NCBI GenBank assembly: GCA_003314535.1
Contig: POSG01000004.1
Coordinates: forward strand, 1-64,000
From: Geobacter sp.
GTDB lineage: Bacteria > Desulfobacterota > Desulfuromonadia > Geobacterales > Geobacteraceae
Length of the DNA stretch: 64,000 bases
Direction: 5' to 3'
Under the pieces are notes generated by a model. It searched no databases. It had not been told where the DNA came from and was given only the letters and a program-made list of their open reading frames with translations. Shown in pieces: positions 52,146 to 63,478 of the stretch. A program made the position numbers and the translations under genes. Position 1 is the first letter of the stretch. Each line of letters begins with the position of its first letter.

Positions 52146-53267
52146 CTATGCCTTTTCAGGATCTTCAATCCAGGGTCTGATGCAGAACAGCTTCCGGTTG
52201 CCGATCCCGCCGGGTATGTGGTAGGGGCTGCAGCGGTGCCCGGTATAGCAGATGTAGCGGAATCTGCATGAGATGCAGTCACCGACATCCTTACTGGTAA
52301 GGGTGAATGACGTTCTGAATTCGTCGAGAGTTCCCGATGTGTCCCAGATCTCCTTTAAGGATTTGCGCAGGAGATTGCCTGACGGCGTGTTCCACAGCAG
52401 CACGCAGGGCAGTACCTCGCCGTCCGGCCTGATGGCGCACTGGTTGACCCCCGCGCCGCAGGGATCGACAATGATTTCGGCCAGGTCCAGGGACTCGGGG
52501 AGACCGTTTTCTCGTATCGACTTGACGGATTCCATCAGCTGCAGAAGCGATCCCGACAGAAATCTGCCATGGGTTTTCTTCAGGTCTTCGAACGTGCCGT
52601 AGAGGTACGAGTAGTGCTCCGGCCTCAGGAAAATTTCATCGAGATAACACTCTGCGTTGTTGATGAAAAATACGGTGTTGATCCTTACACCCATTGCGCC
52701 GAGCTCTTTGCCGAGGGCTGCGATGTTGCCCAGGTCCCGGTGGTTGTGGGACATGACGGTGGTGGAAATCAGGACTTTCCCGTCGTATTTCCGTAGAGCC
52801 CTGATGCCCTGCAGGGTCTTTTCGAACACGCCCTTGCCCCGGATGCTGTCCACGGCTTCCGCGGACGATCCGTCCAGGCTCACCACGTAGGAGATCCTGT
52901 ATTTGCTCAGCCGGCGAGCTACTTCGTCATCAACGAGAGTGGCGTTGGTGTTGATGGATATGCCGATGGGAAAACGGGAAAGAAACTCGACGATATCGGG
53001 GAGATCCTTCCTGGTGAAGGGTTCGCCGCCGAACAGGGAAACATTGAAGACCTTTTCAGCAGCAAGCTCTTCGATGATTCTGAAGAGGTCCCGGGTGGAA
53101 AGGTCTTTGCCGCTCCGTCCGGATTTGGCCAGGCAGTGCCTGCAGTCCAGGTTGCATTTCGAGGTGACTGACAGGCACACTTTCGTGGGCGCCGACAGCT
53201 TCATCGGCGGTGCCGGCGGGGTGCCGCCGTCTTCATTCAGCTTGATGGGATGACCCGTATCGTGCAA
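52146..53267 (-). CDS. Radical SAM/SPASM peptide maturase 1 (GeoRSP type)
   Basis: Up to 373 aa from TTG 53267; ATG 53204 is an alternative and neither has a strong RBS. Radical SAM motif CNLDCRHC, GGEPFTRKDL, and a C-terminal SPASM domain (DPCGAGVNQCAIRPDGEVLPC, DCISCRFRYICYTGHRC). First enzyme after the Cys-rich peptide gene, 48 bases from its stop codon. Together with maturase 2 it probably installs cross-links or other radical modifications in that peptide. Confidence 0.85.
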   Translation of the reverse strand: MHDTGHPIKLNEDGGTPPAPPMKLSAPTKVCLSVTSKCNLDCRHCLAKSGRSGKDLSTRDLFRIIEELAAEKVFNVSLFGGEPFTRKDLPDIVEFLSRFPIGISINTNATLVDDEVARRLSKYRISYVVSLDGSSAEAVDSIRGKGVFEKTLQGIRALRKYDGKVLISTTVMSHNHRDLGNIAALGKELGAMGVRINTVFFINNAECYLDEIFLRPEHYSYLYGTFEDLKKTHGRFLSGSLLQLMESVKSIRENGLPESLDLAEIIVDPCGAGVNQCAIRPDGEVLPCVLLWNTPSGNLLRKSLKEIWDTSGTLDEFRTSFTLTSKDVGDCISCRFRYICYTGHRCSPYHIPGGIGNRKLFCIRPWIEDPEKA

Positions 53268-53315
53268 AACCTGACTACCTGACTGTGCCGGTGGGGAAAT
53301 GGAATCGGTCTGGCG

Positions 53316-53483
53316 CTATCCGTGGACGCAGTTGCTGACGTCGCTGCCTGAATTGCACCCGATGCAACCGCTGCCGCTGATGCAGGCATCCGCATCGCTG
53401 CCCGACCTGCAGAGGGCGTTCGATTCAGCTTTGGTACCCGGCCTGGACTGGTCGTTGATATTGGGGCTGAAGTAATCTTTCAT
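53316..53483 (-). CDS. Candidate Cys-rich RiPP precursor peptide (55 aa)
   Basis: Read directly from the minus strand: ATG at 53481-53483, TAG at 53316-53318. The first 24 residues (MKDYFSPNINDQSRPGTKAE...) are polar and Cys-free, like a leader; residues 25-55 are Gly/Ser/Asp-rich with five Cys at 25, 34, 40, 43 and 51 (spacing 8-5-2-7), like a core. AAAGGAG lies eight bases upstream. A consensus promoter is 48 bases upstream, and two radical SAM/SPASM genes and a PqqD-like gene follow on the same strand. The operon position and composition make it the likely substrate. The residue pattern, not a database match, is the evidence. Confidence 0.82.
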   Translation of the reverse strand: MKDYFSPNINDQSRPGTKAESNALCRSGSDADACISGSGCIGCNSGSDVSNCVHG

Positions 53484-53530
53484 TTATAAGGCTCCTTTCA
53501 TCTTGCCAGATCAGAAGCATAACCAGGTTG

Positions 53531-53559
53531 AATATAGGAAGATGAAATTTTCATGTCAA
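53531..53559 (-). promoter_or_regulatory. Sigma70 promoter of the Cys-rich peptide operon
   Basis: On the minus strand TTGACA (53559-53554), 17 bases, TATATT (53536-53531): both boxes near-perfect. The spacer contains a palindrome (ATGAAATTTTCAT on the plus strand), a possible operator. Predicted start about 40 bases before the ATG. Confidence 0.75.
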
Positions 53560-53752
53560 GAAAAAAATTTTTGCTGTCAGCAATGGAATAACCTCTGCCA
53601 AGCCATTGTGATGGCGGTACTCGTTATGCTGGCATTGTAGGATCCTGTAGTCGTAAGTGAAAGCAATACATCTTTTCCATGGAATATCTTTGCAATGCTC
53701 TTCGTCTTTTTACTTAAATGAATGTAATATTCTGTCACTACAGGAGGATGTC

Positions 53753-53899
53753 ATGAAGATCAAACGCTGCCTTGTTACTGTTTCAGTATTATTACTATGC
53801 TTGGCTGCCGCTTCCGATGGTCTGACCCCGGCGGCGAGGGGTTTGCTTGCCCTGTTTGCCGTGCTTTCTGGTGTGGGCATGAAAAAAAGGGGCGCTTGA
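53753..53899 (+). CDS. 48-aa membrane peptide with sorting-signal-like C-terminus
   Basis: The ATG at 53753 follows CAGGAGGATGTC, a strong RBS. Residues 5-20 are a signal-peptide-like hydrophobic run (CLVTVSVLLLCLAAA). After SDGLTP a second hydrophobic run (GLLALFAVLSGVGM) ends in KKRGA. The C-terminal half thus has the hydrophobic-then-basic shape of exosortase-type sorting signals, without PEP. Not recognised. Its 3' end overlaps the minus-strand terminator of the outer-membrane protein gene, so part of the ORF is constrained by that structure. Confidence 0.45.
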   Translation: MKIKRCLVTVSVLLLCLAAASDGLTPAARGLLALFAVLSGVGMKKRGA

Positions 53900-53908
53900 A
53901 GCGCCCCC
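53882..53908 (-). terminator. Intrinsic terminator of the outer-membrane protein gene
   Basis: On the minus strand GGGGGCGCTTCAAGCGCCCC forms a strong hairpin followed by seven T. Confidence 0.8.
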
Positions 53909-53978
53909 ATACCGAGAAGGAGGATTTCCGGTAAACGGCTGTTACCAGAATGCCTTTACATGCTTGTGGACCGGTCCA

Positions 53979-54884
53979 TCAGAAGAAATACGCCCAGCGC
54001 ACGCCGACGGTGTTGGTGCCCGCTCCGCTCTTGACGGAAAAATCGTCCCGGTAGGAGACCAGCAGCTGGTTGTTGCTGCCGATCAGCCAGAACAGTGTCA
54101 GCCCCAGGCCGTGATTGCTCTGCGAGTTGTTCATCCAGGCGCCGTCAACTTTGGTTTCGCCGCCATAGACGTAATAATAATCCAGCGAAATGGCCCACTG
54201 CTTGGTGATATCGTAACTCAGGTGGGCTTCCGCCTGGATGGTGGGATCCTGCTCCAGCTTGCTGTTGCCCAGGTATTCGTCGTTGTCGGAGTAGAATTCC
54301 CCCCCCAGGATCAAGTCCAGATAGGCCTTTTCCCCGATGCCTTTCACCACCCCGATCTCCGGTTTGAACGCCCAGCGGTTGCTGCCCGGGTTTGCGATCC
54401 TGTTCCTGTCGTACTGTCCGACCGGCAGGGTCAGCCAGGGGGTGAACCCCACCCAGAACTTGTCTTTCGGATCGTTGATGAACCAGAAGGTGCACAACAC
54501 GATGGGGTCGGCAAAGCCGGTGGTGGAGAATTCGTGGTCATTGTGTGTTAACAGAGTGTACGTGTCACCACTTAGACTGATATCGGCAAAAGGCACGATG
54601 AACTGGGGGTCGATGGTAAAGGGACCGTCGCCGTAGAGGGACTTCCCGATGCTGGTGTAATAGACGTACCTGAGCATGCCCACGTTAGCGGTCTGGTTCC
54701 AGTCGTTACCGACTTTCTCTCCATTATTGTAGAGCTTGTTGGCGCTGACATGGTTGAAATAGAAGCAGAACAGGGACGTGCCGGGCGGCAGCGGGATATA
54801 GTCCCTGGCGTAGGCAGCGGCGTGGGATACGTCAGGACGCGCGAGGAGTAGGCCCAGGACTGCTGCAATCAACAGTTTTCTCAT
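53979..54884 (-). CDS. Outer-membrane beta-barrel transporter (MetA/phenol-degradation type)
   Basis: 301 aa. Signal peptide to about residue 24 (VSHA), then alternating amphipathic beta-strands ending in WAYFF, a C-terminal Phe as needed for outer-membrane insertion. The pattern (WNQTANVGMLRYVYY, GFADPIVLCTFWFIND, FKPEIGVVKGI) fits the outer-membrane channel family annotated as MetA-pathway of phenol degradation. The ATG at 54884 follows GGAGGAGAAAAT. It lies 109 bases after the second alcohol dehydrogenase on the same strand, so uptake of an alcohol or aromatic substrate for those enzymes is a reasonable guess. Confidence 0.75.
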   Translation of the reverse strand: MRKLLIAAVLGLLLARPDVSHAAAYARDYIPLPPGTSLFCFYFNHVSANKLYNNGEKVGNDWNQTANVGMLRYVYYTSIGKSLYGDGPFTIDPQFIVPFADISLSGDTYTLLTHNDHEFSTTGFADPIVLCTFWFINDPKDKFWVGFTPWLTLPVGQYDRNRIANPGSNRWAFKPEIGVVKGIGEKAYLDLILGGEFYSDNDEYLGNSKLEQDPTIQAEAHLSYDITKQWAISLDYYYVYGGETKVDGAWMNNSQSNHGLGLTLFWLIGSNNQLLVSYRDDFSVKSGAGTNTVGVRWAYFF

Positions 54885-54993
54885 ATTTTCTCCTCCAATC
54901 ATTTCATGTTTGAAAAACACAGAGATCTGCCTTTGGACTGCGGGGAGGGACTGGCGCCCCTCCCGTTTTGTTCATGAGAACCAAAATAACTGT

Positions 54994-56157
54994 TTACAGC
55001 GCCTCCTTGTAGATTCTGCGGATGTCGTCGATGGTGATCTTCCGCGGGTTGAACAGGCAGCAGATGTCCTTGATGGCGTTGTCGGACAGCGCCGGTATAT
55101 CGCTCTCCTTTACCCCGATCTCGGCCAGCCCGGCCGGTATGCCGACAATCTTCGACAGCTTCCTGATGGCTTCCACGCCTTTTTCAGCGGCTTCCATGTC
55201 GGTGAGCCCGCAGGTTCTGACTCCCAGGGCAACGGCGATATCCGCGAAGCGCTTCGGCATTGCGATCAGGTTGAAGGCGCAGCCGTGGGGCAGGAGAATG
55301 GCGTTGCATACGCCGTGGGGCTTGTTGAGCAGCGCGCCCGGCTGGTGAGCCATGGCGTGGACGATGCCGATGCCGGCGTTGTTGAAGGCCATGCCGGCCA
55401 GGTACTCGGCATAGGCCATCTTGTCGCGGGCCTCCATGTTGTCCCCGTTGGCAACCGCTGCCGGAAGCCAGTCCGCCACCAGCTTTATGGCCGCAAGGGC
55501 GCAGGCGTCGGTGACGGGGTTCATCAGCGCTGCCACATACGCTTCGACCGCATGGGTAAGGGCATCCATGCCGGTGGAAGCAGTCAGGGCGGGGGGCATT
55601 CCCACCATCAGGACCGGGTCGTTTATGGCGATGGTCGGGGTGATGCGCGGCGTGGCGAAGATCATCTTCACGTGAGTGTCGGTATTCGTGATGACGGCGA
55701 ATCGGGTCATCTCGCTTGCCGTGCCAGCGGTGGTGTTGATGGCGATGAGGGGCGGCAGCGGTTTTGCCACCGTGTCGATGCCGGCGTATTCTCGTATGTC
55801 GCCGCCGTTGCTGGCCACGATGCCGATACCCTTGCCGGTATCGTGGGAACTTCCTCCACCCAGGGTGACGATCATGTCGCACTTGTTGGCCTGGTATACC
55901 TTGAGGCCTTCGCGGACATCGATGTCGGTCGGGTTCGGTTCGGCCCCGTCGAAGATGGTCGTGGGGACGCCGGCATCTTCCAGCAGTTTCTTGATCTGGT
56001 CGGCCATGCCCGATTTGGACAGGCCTTTGTCGGTCACGAGCAGCGCCCTGGTACCGCCGAGGTACTTGGCCTTTGCGCCCACTTCCTTTACCGCGCCGAT
56101 GCCCATGCGTGAAATTGATGGGATATAGAATTCGTATACCTGTTCGGCAAGTGCCAT
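54994..56157 (-). CDS. Iron-containing alcohol dehydrogenase (2nd of pair)
   Basis: 387 aa, group III (Fe-type) NAD-dependent alcohol dehydrogenase. GGGSSHDTGKG binds the cofactor; metal ligands are the Asp and His in MDALTHAVEAY, His in VHAMAHQPG and His in LPHGCAFN. The ATG at 56157 follows AGGAGGAAGAACTC; upstream in-frame codons are rejected. Clearly paralogous to the preceding gene (71 bases apart). Likely oxidises a short-chain alcohol or reduces an aldehyde; substrate unknown. Confidence 0.88.
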   Translation of the reverse strand: MALAEQVYEFYIPSISRMGIGAVKEVGAKAKYLGGTRALLVTDKGLSKSGMADQIKKLLEDAGVPTTIFDGAEPNPTDIDVREGLKVYQANKCDMIVTLGGGSSHDTGKGIGIVASNGGDIREYAGIDTVAKPLPPLIAINTTAGTASEMTRFAVITNTDTHVKMIFATPRITPTIAINDPVLMVGMPPALTASTGMDALTHAVEAYVAALMNPVTDACALAAIKLVADWLPAAVANGDNMEARDKMAYAEYLAGMAFNNAGIGIVHAMAHQPGALLNKPHGVCNAILLPHGCAFNLIAMPKRFADIAVALGVRTCGLTDMEAAEKGVEAIRKLSKIVGIPAGLAEIGVKESDIPALSDNAIKDICCLFNPRKITIDDIRRIYKEAL

Positions 56158-56227
56158 GAGTTCTTCCTCCTGAAAAGTAAGTTTTTGGCAGGGCGCGCGC
56201 CACTTTTGCGCCCTGCCGTGCGAAGCC

Positions 56228-57397
56228 CTACATGGCTTTCTTGTAGAGTTCAATCATGTCCTTGACGGTCGTGACCCGCGGGTTGGTCGGCGTGCAGACT
56301 TCCTTCAGCGCCCATTCGGCCATTTTCGGGATGTCCTCTTCCTTCATCCCCAGTTCAGCCAGGCCCGACGGGATGCCGATGTCGGCGGACAGGTTCCTTA
56401 TGGCCTGGATACCTTCGAGAGCGGCTTCGCGCGGTGTGAGGCCGGTGATGTCCACGCCCATGGCCGCGGCGACGTCCGCATACCGGTCCATGCAGGCGAT
56501 CATGTTGAATTCGCATACCAGGGGCAGGAAGACGGCGTTGCAGACGCCGTGGGGCAGGCCGATGAAGCTGCCGGGCTGGTGCGCAAGGGAGTGGGCGATG
56601 CCGAGGCCGGCGCTGCTGAATGCCTGGCCAGCGATATAGGCTGCATAGGCCATGGCGGCGCGGGCTTCGATGTCATTGCCGTTGCCGACCGCTCTGGGCA
56701 GCCAGGTGGCGATAAGCTTGATGGCATGAAGGGCCAGCCCGTCGCTGATGGGGTTGGCAAGAGCGGCCACGTAAGCCTCTACCGCGTGGGTCAGGGCGTC
56801 CATGCCGGTCGATGCGGTAAGTGCCGGCGGCATCCCGACGTGAAGTTCGGGGTCGTCTATGGCCACGTTGGCGCAGACGTTTACGCTCCAGACGACCATC
56901 TTGACGTTGTTTTCGGTGTTGGTGATAACGGCGGCCGGAGTCATTTCACTCCCGGTGCCGGCGGTGGTGTTGATGGCGATGAAGGGGGGCATGGGTTTGG
57001 TGACGGTGTCGATACCCTTGTAGTCGTGGATCCTTCCCCCGCCGACGGCTACAATGCCGATTCCCTTGCCGCAGTCGTGGGAGCTGCCGCCTCCAAGGGA
57101 GATGAGGGAATCACAGCCGTTGTCCTTGTAGAGCTTGAGGCCTTCAGCGACATTCGTGTCGGTGGGGTTGGGCTGCACGCCGCCGTAGATGACTGCCTGC
57201 ACGCCCGCGTCCTCCAGGATCTTCTTGATCTTTTCAGCCATGCCGGACGCGGGAGAAGCCAAAAAGCCGTCGGTGACGATCAGGGTCTTCTTGCCTCCCA
57301 GGGCCTTCATCTGTTGACCGGCGGTCTGCACCGCCCCACAGCCGATCAGGGTGACCGGCGGTACGAGGAATCTGTTGATGCTGGTGGGAATACCCAT
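56228..57397 (-). CDS. Iron-containing alcohol dehydrogenase (1st of pair)
   Basis: 389 aa, same family and motifs as its neighbour (GGGSSHDCGKG, MDALTHAVEAY, AHSLAHQPG, LPHGVCNAV). First gene of the minus-strand unit ADH-ADH-outer-membrane channel. RBS AGGAGAAA. A sigma54-type promoter lies about 95 bases upstream, and an NtrC-family regulator and two sensor kinases are encoded immediately beyond, so expression is probably induced by a signal they sense. Confidence 0.88.
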   Translation of the reverse strand: MGIPTSINRFLVPPVTLIGCGAVQTAGQQMKALGGKKTLIVTDGFLASPASGMAEKIKKILEDAGVQAVIYGGVQPNPTDTNVAEGLKLYKDNGCDSLISLGGGSSHDCGKGIGIVAVGGGRIHDYKGIDTVTKPMPPFIAINTTAGTGSEMTPAAVITNTENNVKMVVWSVNVCANVAIDDPELHVGMPPALTASTGMDALTHAVEAYVAALANPISDGLALHAIKLIATWLPRAVGNGNDIEARAAMAYAAYIAGQAFSSAGLGIAHSLAHQPGSFIGLPHGVCNAVFLPLVCEFNMIACMDRYADVAAAMGVDITGLTPREAALEGIQAIRNLSADIGIPSGLAELGMKEEDIPKMAEWALKEVCTPTNPRVTTVKDMIELYKKAM

Positions 57398-57486
57398 TTT
57401 CTCCTCCTTGTCCCTTCAGGAAATTTCCGCATTGAAAGAGCGCACCGGAACCGGGCGCTCTTTCCTGCCGGATGATGCCTCTAGAT

Positions 57487-57505
57487 AAAGCAGGGAGTAT
57501 GCCGG
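57487..57505 (-). promoter_or_regulatory. Sigma54-type promoter of the alcohol dehydrogenase pair
   Basis: The minus strand reads CCGGCATACTCCCTGCTTT: GG and GC separated by exactly 10 bases, with CTGCT in place of TTGCT at -12. Located about 95 bases before the start codon at 57397. Confidence 0.5.
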
Positions 57506-57650
57506 GGGATGTAAATGTGAAAAAATCTATGGATTGCGGTGGGTTATGATGGGGGCGCTGTAAATTGATTCAGATAGCCTTGTAAAAAAAATTGCCGGGA
57601 TAATGTGAAGCAATGGTCTAAATGCCCAGCCTGTGCCGTTTCATGGGTGG

Positions 57651-57674
57651 TGTGAGCGTTTTCACAGTGTGAAA
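57651..57674. promoter_or_regulatory. Palindromic regulator site (CRP-type or enhancer)
   Basis: TGTGA-GCGTTT-TCACA (57651-57666) is a perfect CRP consensus. It overlaps a perfect 15-base palindrome TTTCACAGTGTGAAA (57660-57674). It is about 160 bases upstream of the sigma54 promoter, a usual enhancer distance, so it could serve the NtrC-family regulator instead of CRP. Confidence 0.5.
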
Positions 57675-57708
57675 TAGTGCACAGGTGTTTTCATGAGAAA
57701 AAGGTGGC

Positions 57709-59104
57709 TCAATCAGCTTTCCGCAACCTCTTGTTGAGGGCGGAACGGGAAATTCCCAGTAGAGAAGCGGCAATCCCCTGATTACCTCCCGCACGTTTCA
57801 TGGCCTCGTTTACCAGCAGGGTTTCAGCTTCGTTCAGGGTGGGAAGTTTTTCAGGAAATTTCAAGGCAAGGGAGTGGCATGCCGTTGATTCGAGGTGCTG
57901 CAGGGATTCGGGAGAGTTTTCCCTGCTGATCGTTTCCCTGAAGCTTGCCAGCGGCAGGATGCCGGAAGTTTGGCGGGCCACGGCGTCGAACACCATTGCT
58001 TCGAGTTCCCTGACATTGCCGGGAAAATGGTAGACGGAAAGAAGGGCGAACAGCTGTGGTGGAGGGCTCGGGCGCCTCTTGCCCAGTTTTTTCGAGGCTG
58101 AATGGATAAAGTGCTCCACTAGGGAGGGGATATCCTCACTCCTTTCCCTCAGCGGCGGTATGACAACCCTGTGAGCGCAGACCCGGTAGTAGAGGTCACG
58201 GCGGAAAGCACCCATGGAAACCTTCTCGTGCAGATCCCTGTTGGTGGCAGCGACGATCCGTGCGGAGCTCTTTTTCGGGATATCGGAGCCGATGGAGTAA
58301 TATTCCTGCTCCTGGAGCAGGCGCAGCAGCTTGACCTGGGAAGATTCGGACAGGTCCCCGATCTCGTCCAGGAACAGTGTGCCGTCGGCAGCGGAATCGA
58401 TCAACCCTCTGCGCGCTTCTTCCGCACCGGTAAAGGCGCCTTTCCGGTGGCCGAACAGGGTGTCAGCGAAAAGGTTGTCGTCCAGGCCTGCCACGTTAAC
58501 CGGCACGAACTTTCCCGGGAGCCCGCTGACGGCATGGATGGCCCGTGCGATGAGTTCCTTTCCGGTGCCCGTTTCACCGGTGATCAGAACAGGCTGCCGG
58601 GACCGCCCGATAACCTCGCAATACTGGAAGACCGTGTGCATCTTTTTGCTGGCAGTGACAATGGACTCGAAGGCTGTCGGCTGCTCAAGCCTGTCGCTGA
58701 ACAGGTGGTTTTCCAGCAGGGCCATCTGGTTCTTCAGGGTGTAGATTTCCAGGGCCTTGGTGACGCTGGAAATGAAACGGGCGTTTTCCACCGGCTTCAG
58801 CAGGTAATCGAATGCGCCCATTTTCATGCAATCGATGGCCGTGTCCAGGTCGTGCGCCGCAGTCATTACGATTACCGGGATCTGGGGAAAATCCCGGCAC
58901 AGTCCGGCAAGAAGGTCTTTGCCGGGCACGTGGGGCATGAACAGGTCCAGGACGATGGTCCCGACGCTTTCTCCAGCCAGGATCGGCAGCACTTTCCGGC
59001 TGTCGGAAACGCTTTTCACGTTCCGCACGGCTGCGCGGCGCAGCAGCGCGGCTGAGGAGAAGAGTATCTGTTCTTCGTCATCGACCAGAAGAACGGATGG
59101 AAGA

Positions 59105-59127
<23 letters not shown>
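57709..59127 (-). CDS. NtrC-family sigma54-dependent response regulator
   Basis: 472 aa. Receiver domain (LLVDDEEQILF, phospho-Asp in IVLDLFMP, Lys in LLKPVE), AAA+ domain with Walker A GETGTGKE and GAFTGA, and a C-terminal Fis-type helix-turn-helix (GNQGIAASLLGISRSALNKRL). The ATG at 59127 follows GAGGGAACTC and overlaps the kinase gene by 23 bases, so the two are coupled. Probable target: the sigma54 promoter at 57487-57505 for the dehydrogenases. Confidence 0.88.
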
Positions 59128-61870
<2,743 letters not shown>

Positions 61871-61897
61871 GCCTCCTCCATCCCTTGCCGATAAAGG

Positions 61898-63280
61898 TCA
61901 TACCTCGATCCGAAACTCGGCGCCTGCGGCTGTATTGAATGCAGACAGGCTGCCCAGCATGTTTTTCTCTATTATGGTTTTGGACATGTACAGGCCAAGA
62001 CCGGATCCTTCGCCTGCCCGCTTCGTCGTGAAGTACGGGTCGAATATCTTTCCGATTATATCATCTGAAATGCCGCCTGCATTGTCCTGGATGGTAACGA
62101 TGGTGCGATGGTATTCCCTGTGCGCATTGATGACGATTGCGGGATTCTCCGTGCCCCGTTCGAGAATCACATCCTTGGAATTTCCCAGGATATTTATGAT
62201 AACCTGTGCATACTCGTTTGGGTATCCGGTTACGATCAGTTCCTTGTCGATGTTCACCACGATACTGATATTGTGGTAATCGAGGTGTGGACGAAGAAAA
62301 GACAGGGACCTGTCGACGACCTCCTTGACGGAGAATTCCTTCTTTTCCTTGTCCGGCTTGAAAAAGTTGCGGAAGTCATCCATGGTCTGCGACATGAACT
62401 TTATGACCTCCATGGCCTGGCATACGGTGTCATCAAGCTGTTCCCCGGTAAGTTCCCCCTGGCGGTGCATTTCCTGGAGGCTCTGGCAGAGCAGCCCGAC
62501 GACGTTCAGCGGTTGCCGCCACTGATGGGCTATATTGCCGATCATCTCGCCCATGGCCGCGAGCCGGCCCTGTTGAATGATCAGATGGTCCTTTTCACGG
62601 TTTTTTGCCACTTCTTCCCGAACCCTGTCCTCAAGGGTCCGGTTGAGGTCTTCCAACTCCCGTTGTTTCTGCATTACCTGGGCCTCGGCGCTTCTACGCT
62701 TCGATATGTCCCGGATTATGCCCAGAAAGAACCATTTCCCTTCAAGCAGCAGGATTCGGGAGCTTACCTCCACAGGAACCGTCTCGCCGCTTTTGCGCCG
62801 GTGCAGCGACTCGAACATTATTCCGCCGCGCTCCTTGGTCAATGCCAGTTTCTCATCCAGCTCCGACTCGTTTCCCGGCACTCTCAGATCGCGTATGTTG
62901 AGACGCAGTAGTTCTTCCCAGGAATATCCGTAGATGGAAACAGCGCGCTCGTTTGCCTCGACAATTCCCCCGTCTTCCGCCAGGAGCAGGATGCCGTCAT
63001 TGGCAAAGCGCGTCAGGGCTTCATATTGCTGCGAGAGGGCGAGATGTTCACGCTCGGCGTCGCACATCTCCCGCAGATGTCTTATCTGCGTCTGTCGCCA
63101 GAGGAGTATTACGATTGCAGCTGAGGCGCCGGTGAGCGTGACGGTGATGCCGCACATCAGCCAGCAGGTCCGGTCGTCGAGATAGGAGAGGCAGAGCGCG
63201 GCATGGCAGCAGGCGAGGAGGAGAAAGACGAGAACGAGCCTCCAGGGTGTGCGGAGGAAAATCTTCTGATATGACATCAT
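61898..63280 (-). CDS. Membrane PAS sensor histidine kinase
   Basis: 460 aa from ATG 63280 (GGAGGGGG upstream). Two N-terminal membrane helices with a very short periplasmic loop, a coiled coil, one PAS domain (about 85-210), the H-box in GNIAHQWRQPLNVV, and an ATPase with NSKDVI, DNAGGISDDII and GSGLGLYMSK. It is 27 bases upstream of the multi-PAS kinase and may form a phosphorelay with it and the shared regulator. Confidence 0.85.
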   Translation of the reverse strand: MMSYQKIFLRTPWRLVLVFLLLACCHAALCLSYLDDRTCWLMCGITVTLTGASAAIVILLWRQTQIRHLREMCDAEREHLALSQQYEALTRFANDGILLLAEDGGIVEANERAVSIYGYSWEELLRLNIRDLRVPGNESELDEKLALTKERGGIMFESLHRRKSGETVPVEVSSRILLLEGKWFFLGIIRDISKRRSAEAQVMQKQRELEDLNRTLEDRVREEVAKNREKDHLIIQQGRLAAMGEMIGNIAHQWRQPLNVVGLLCQSLQEMHRQGELTGEQLDDTVCQAMEVIKFMSQTMDDFRNFFKPDKEKKEFSVKEVVDRSLSFLRPHLDYHNISIVVNIDKELIVTGYPNEYAQVIINILGNSKDVILERGTENPAIVINAHREYHRTIVTIQDNAGGISDDIIGKIFDPYFTTKRAGEGSGLGLYMSKTIIEKNMLGSLSAFNTAAGAEFRIEV

Positions 63281-63420
63281 GCATCCCCCTCCGTTACAGG
63301 AGGGGCGTTCCCGCTCCTCCCGTGACTGGAACAACCAATCGGCCGGCAGGAAAGAAATTACCCTATTCTTATGCCAATCGCCGTCTCATTGCAATGTTTA
63401 ATTCTCTTGCGGGAGCGGAC

Positions 63421-63445
63421 AAAAAAGGCGGCCTTTCCGGCCGCC
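63421..63445 (-). terminator. Intrinsic terminator of the BCAM0308-like gene
   Basis: On the minus strand GGCGGCC-GGAAA-GGCCGCC forms a 7-bp stem followed by six T. Confidence 0.75.
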
Positions 63446-63478
63446 TCTTCCCTCGACAGCTTAGTCCGCGTCATTGCT

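Noticed and set aside
54910-57475. Long open frames on the plus strand and in a second minus frame opposite the alcohol dehydrogenases
   Set aside because: They are shadows of GC-rich coding sequence: low-complexity His/Arg- or Gly/Asp-rich translations without RBS or domain, fully overlapped by two clear Fe-type dehydrogenases.
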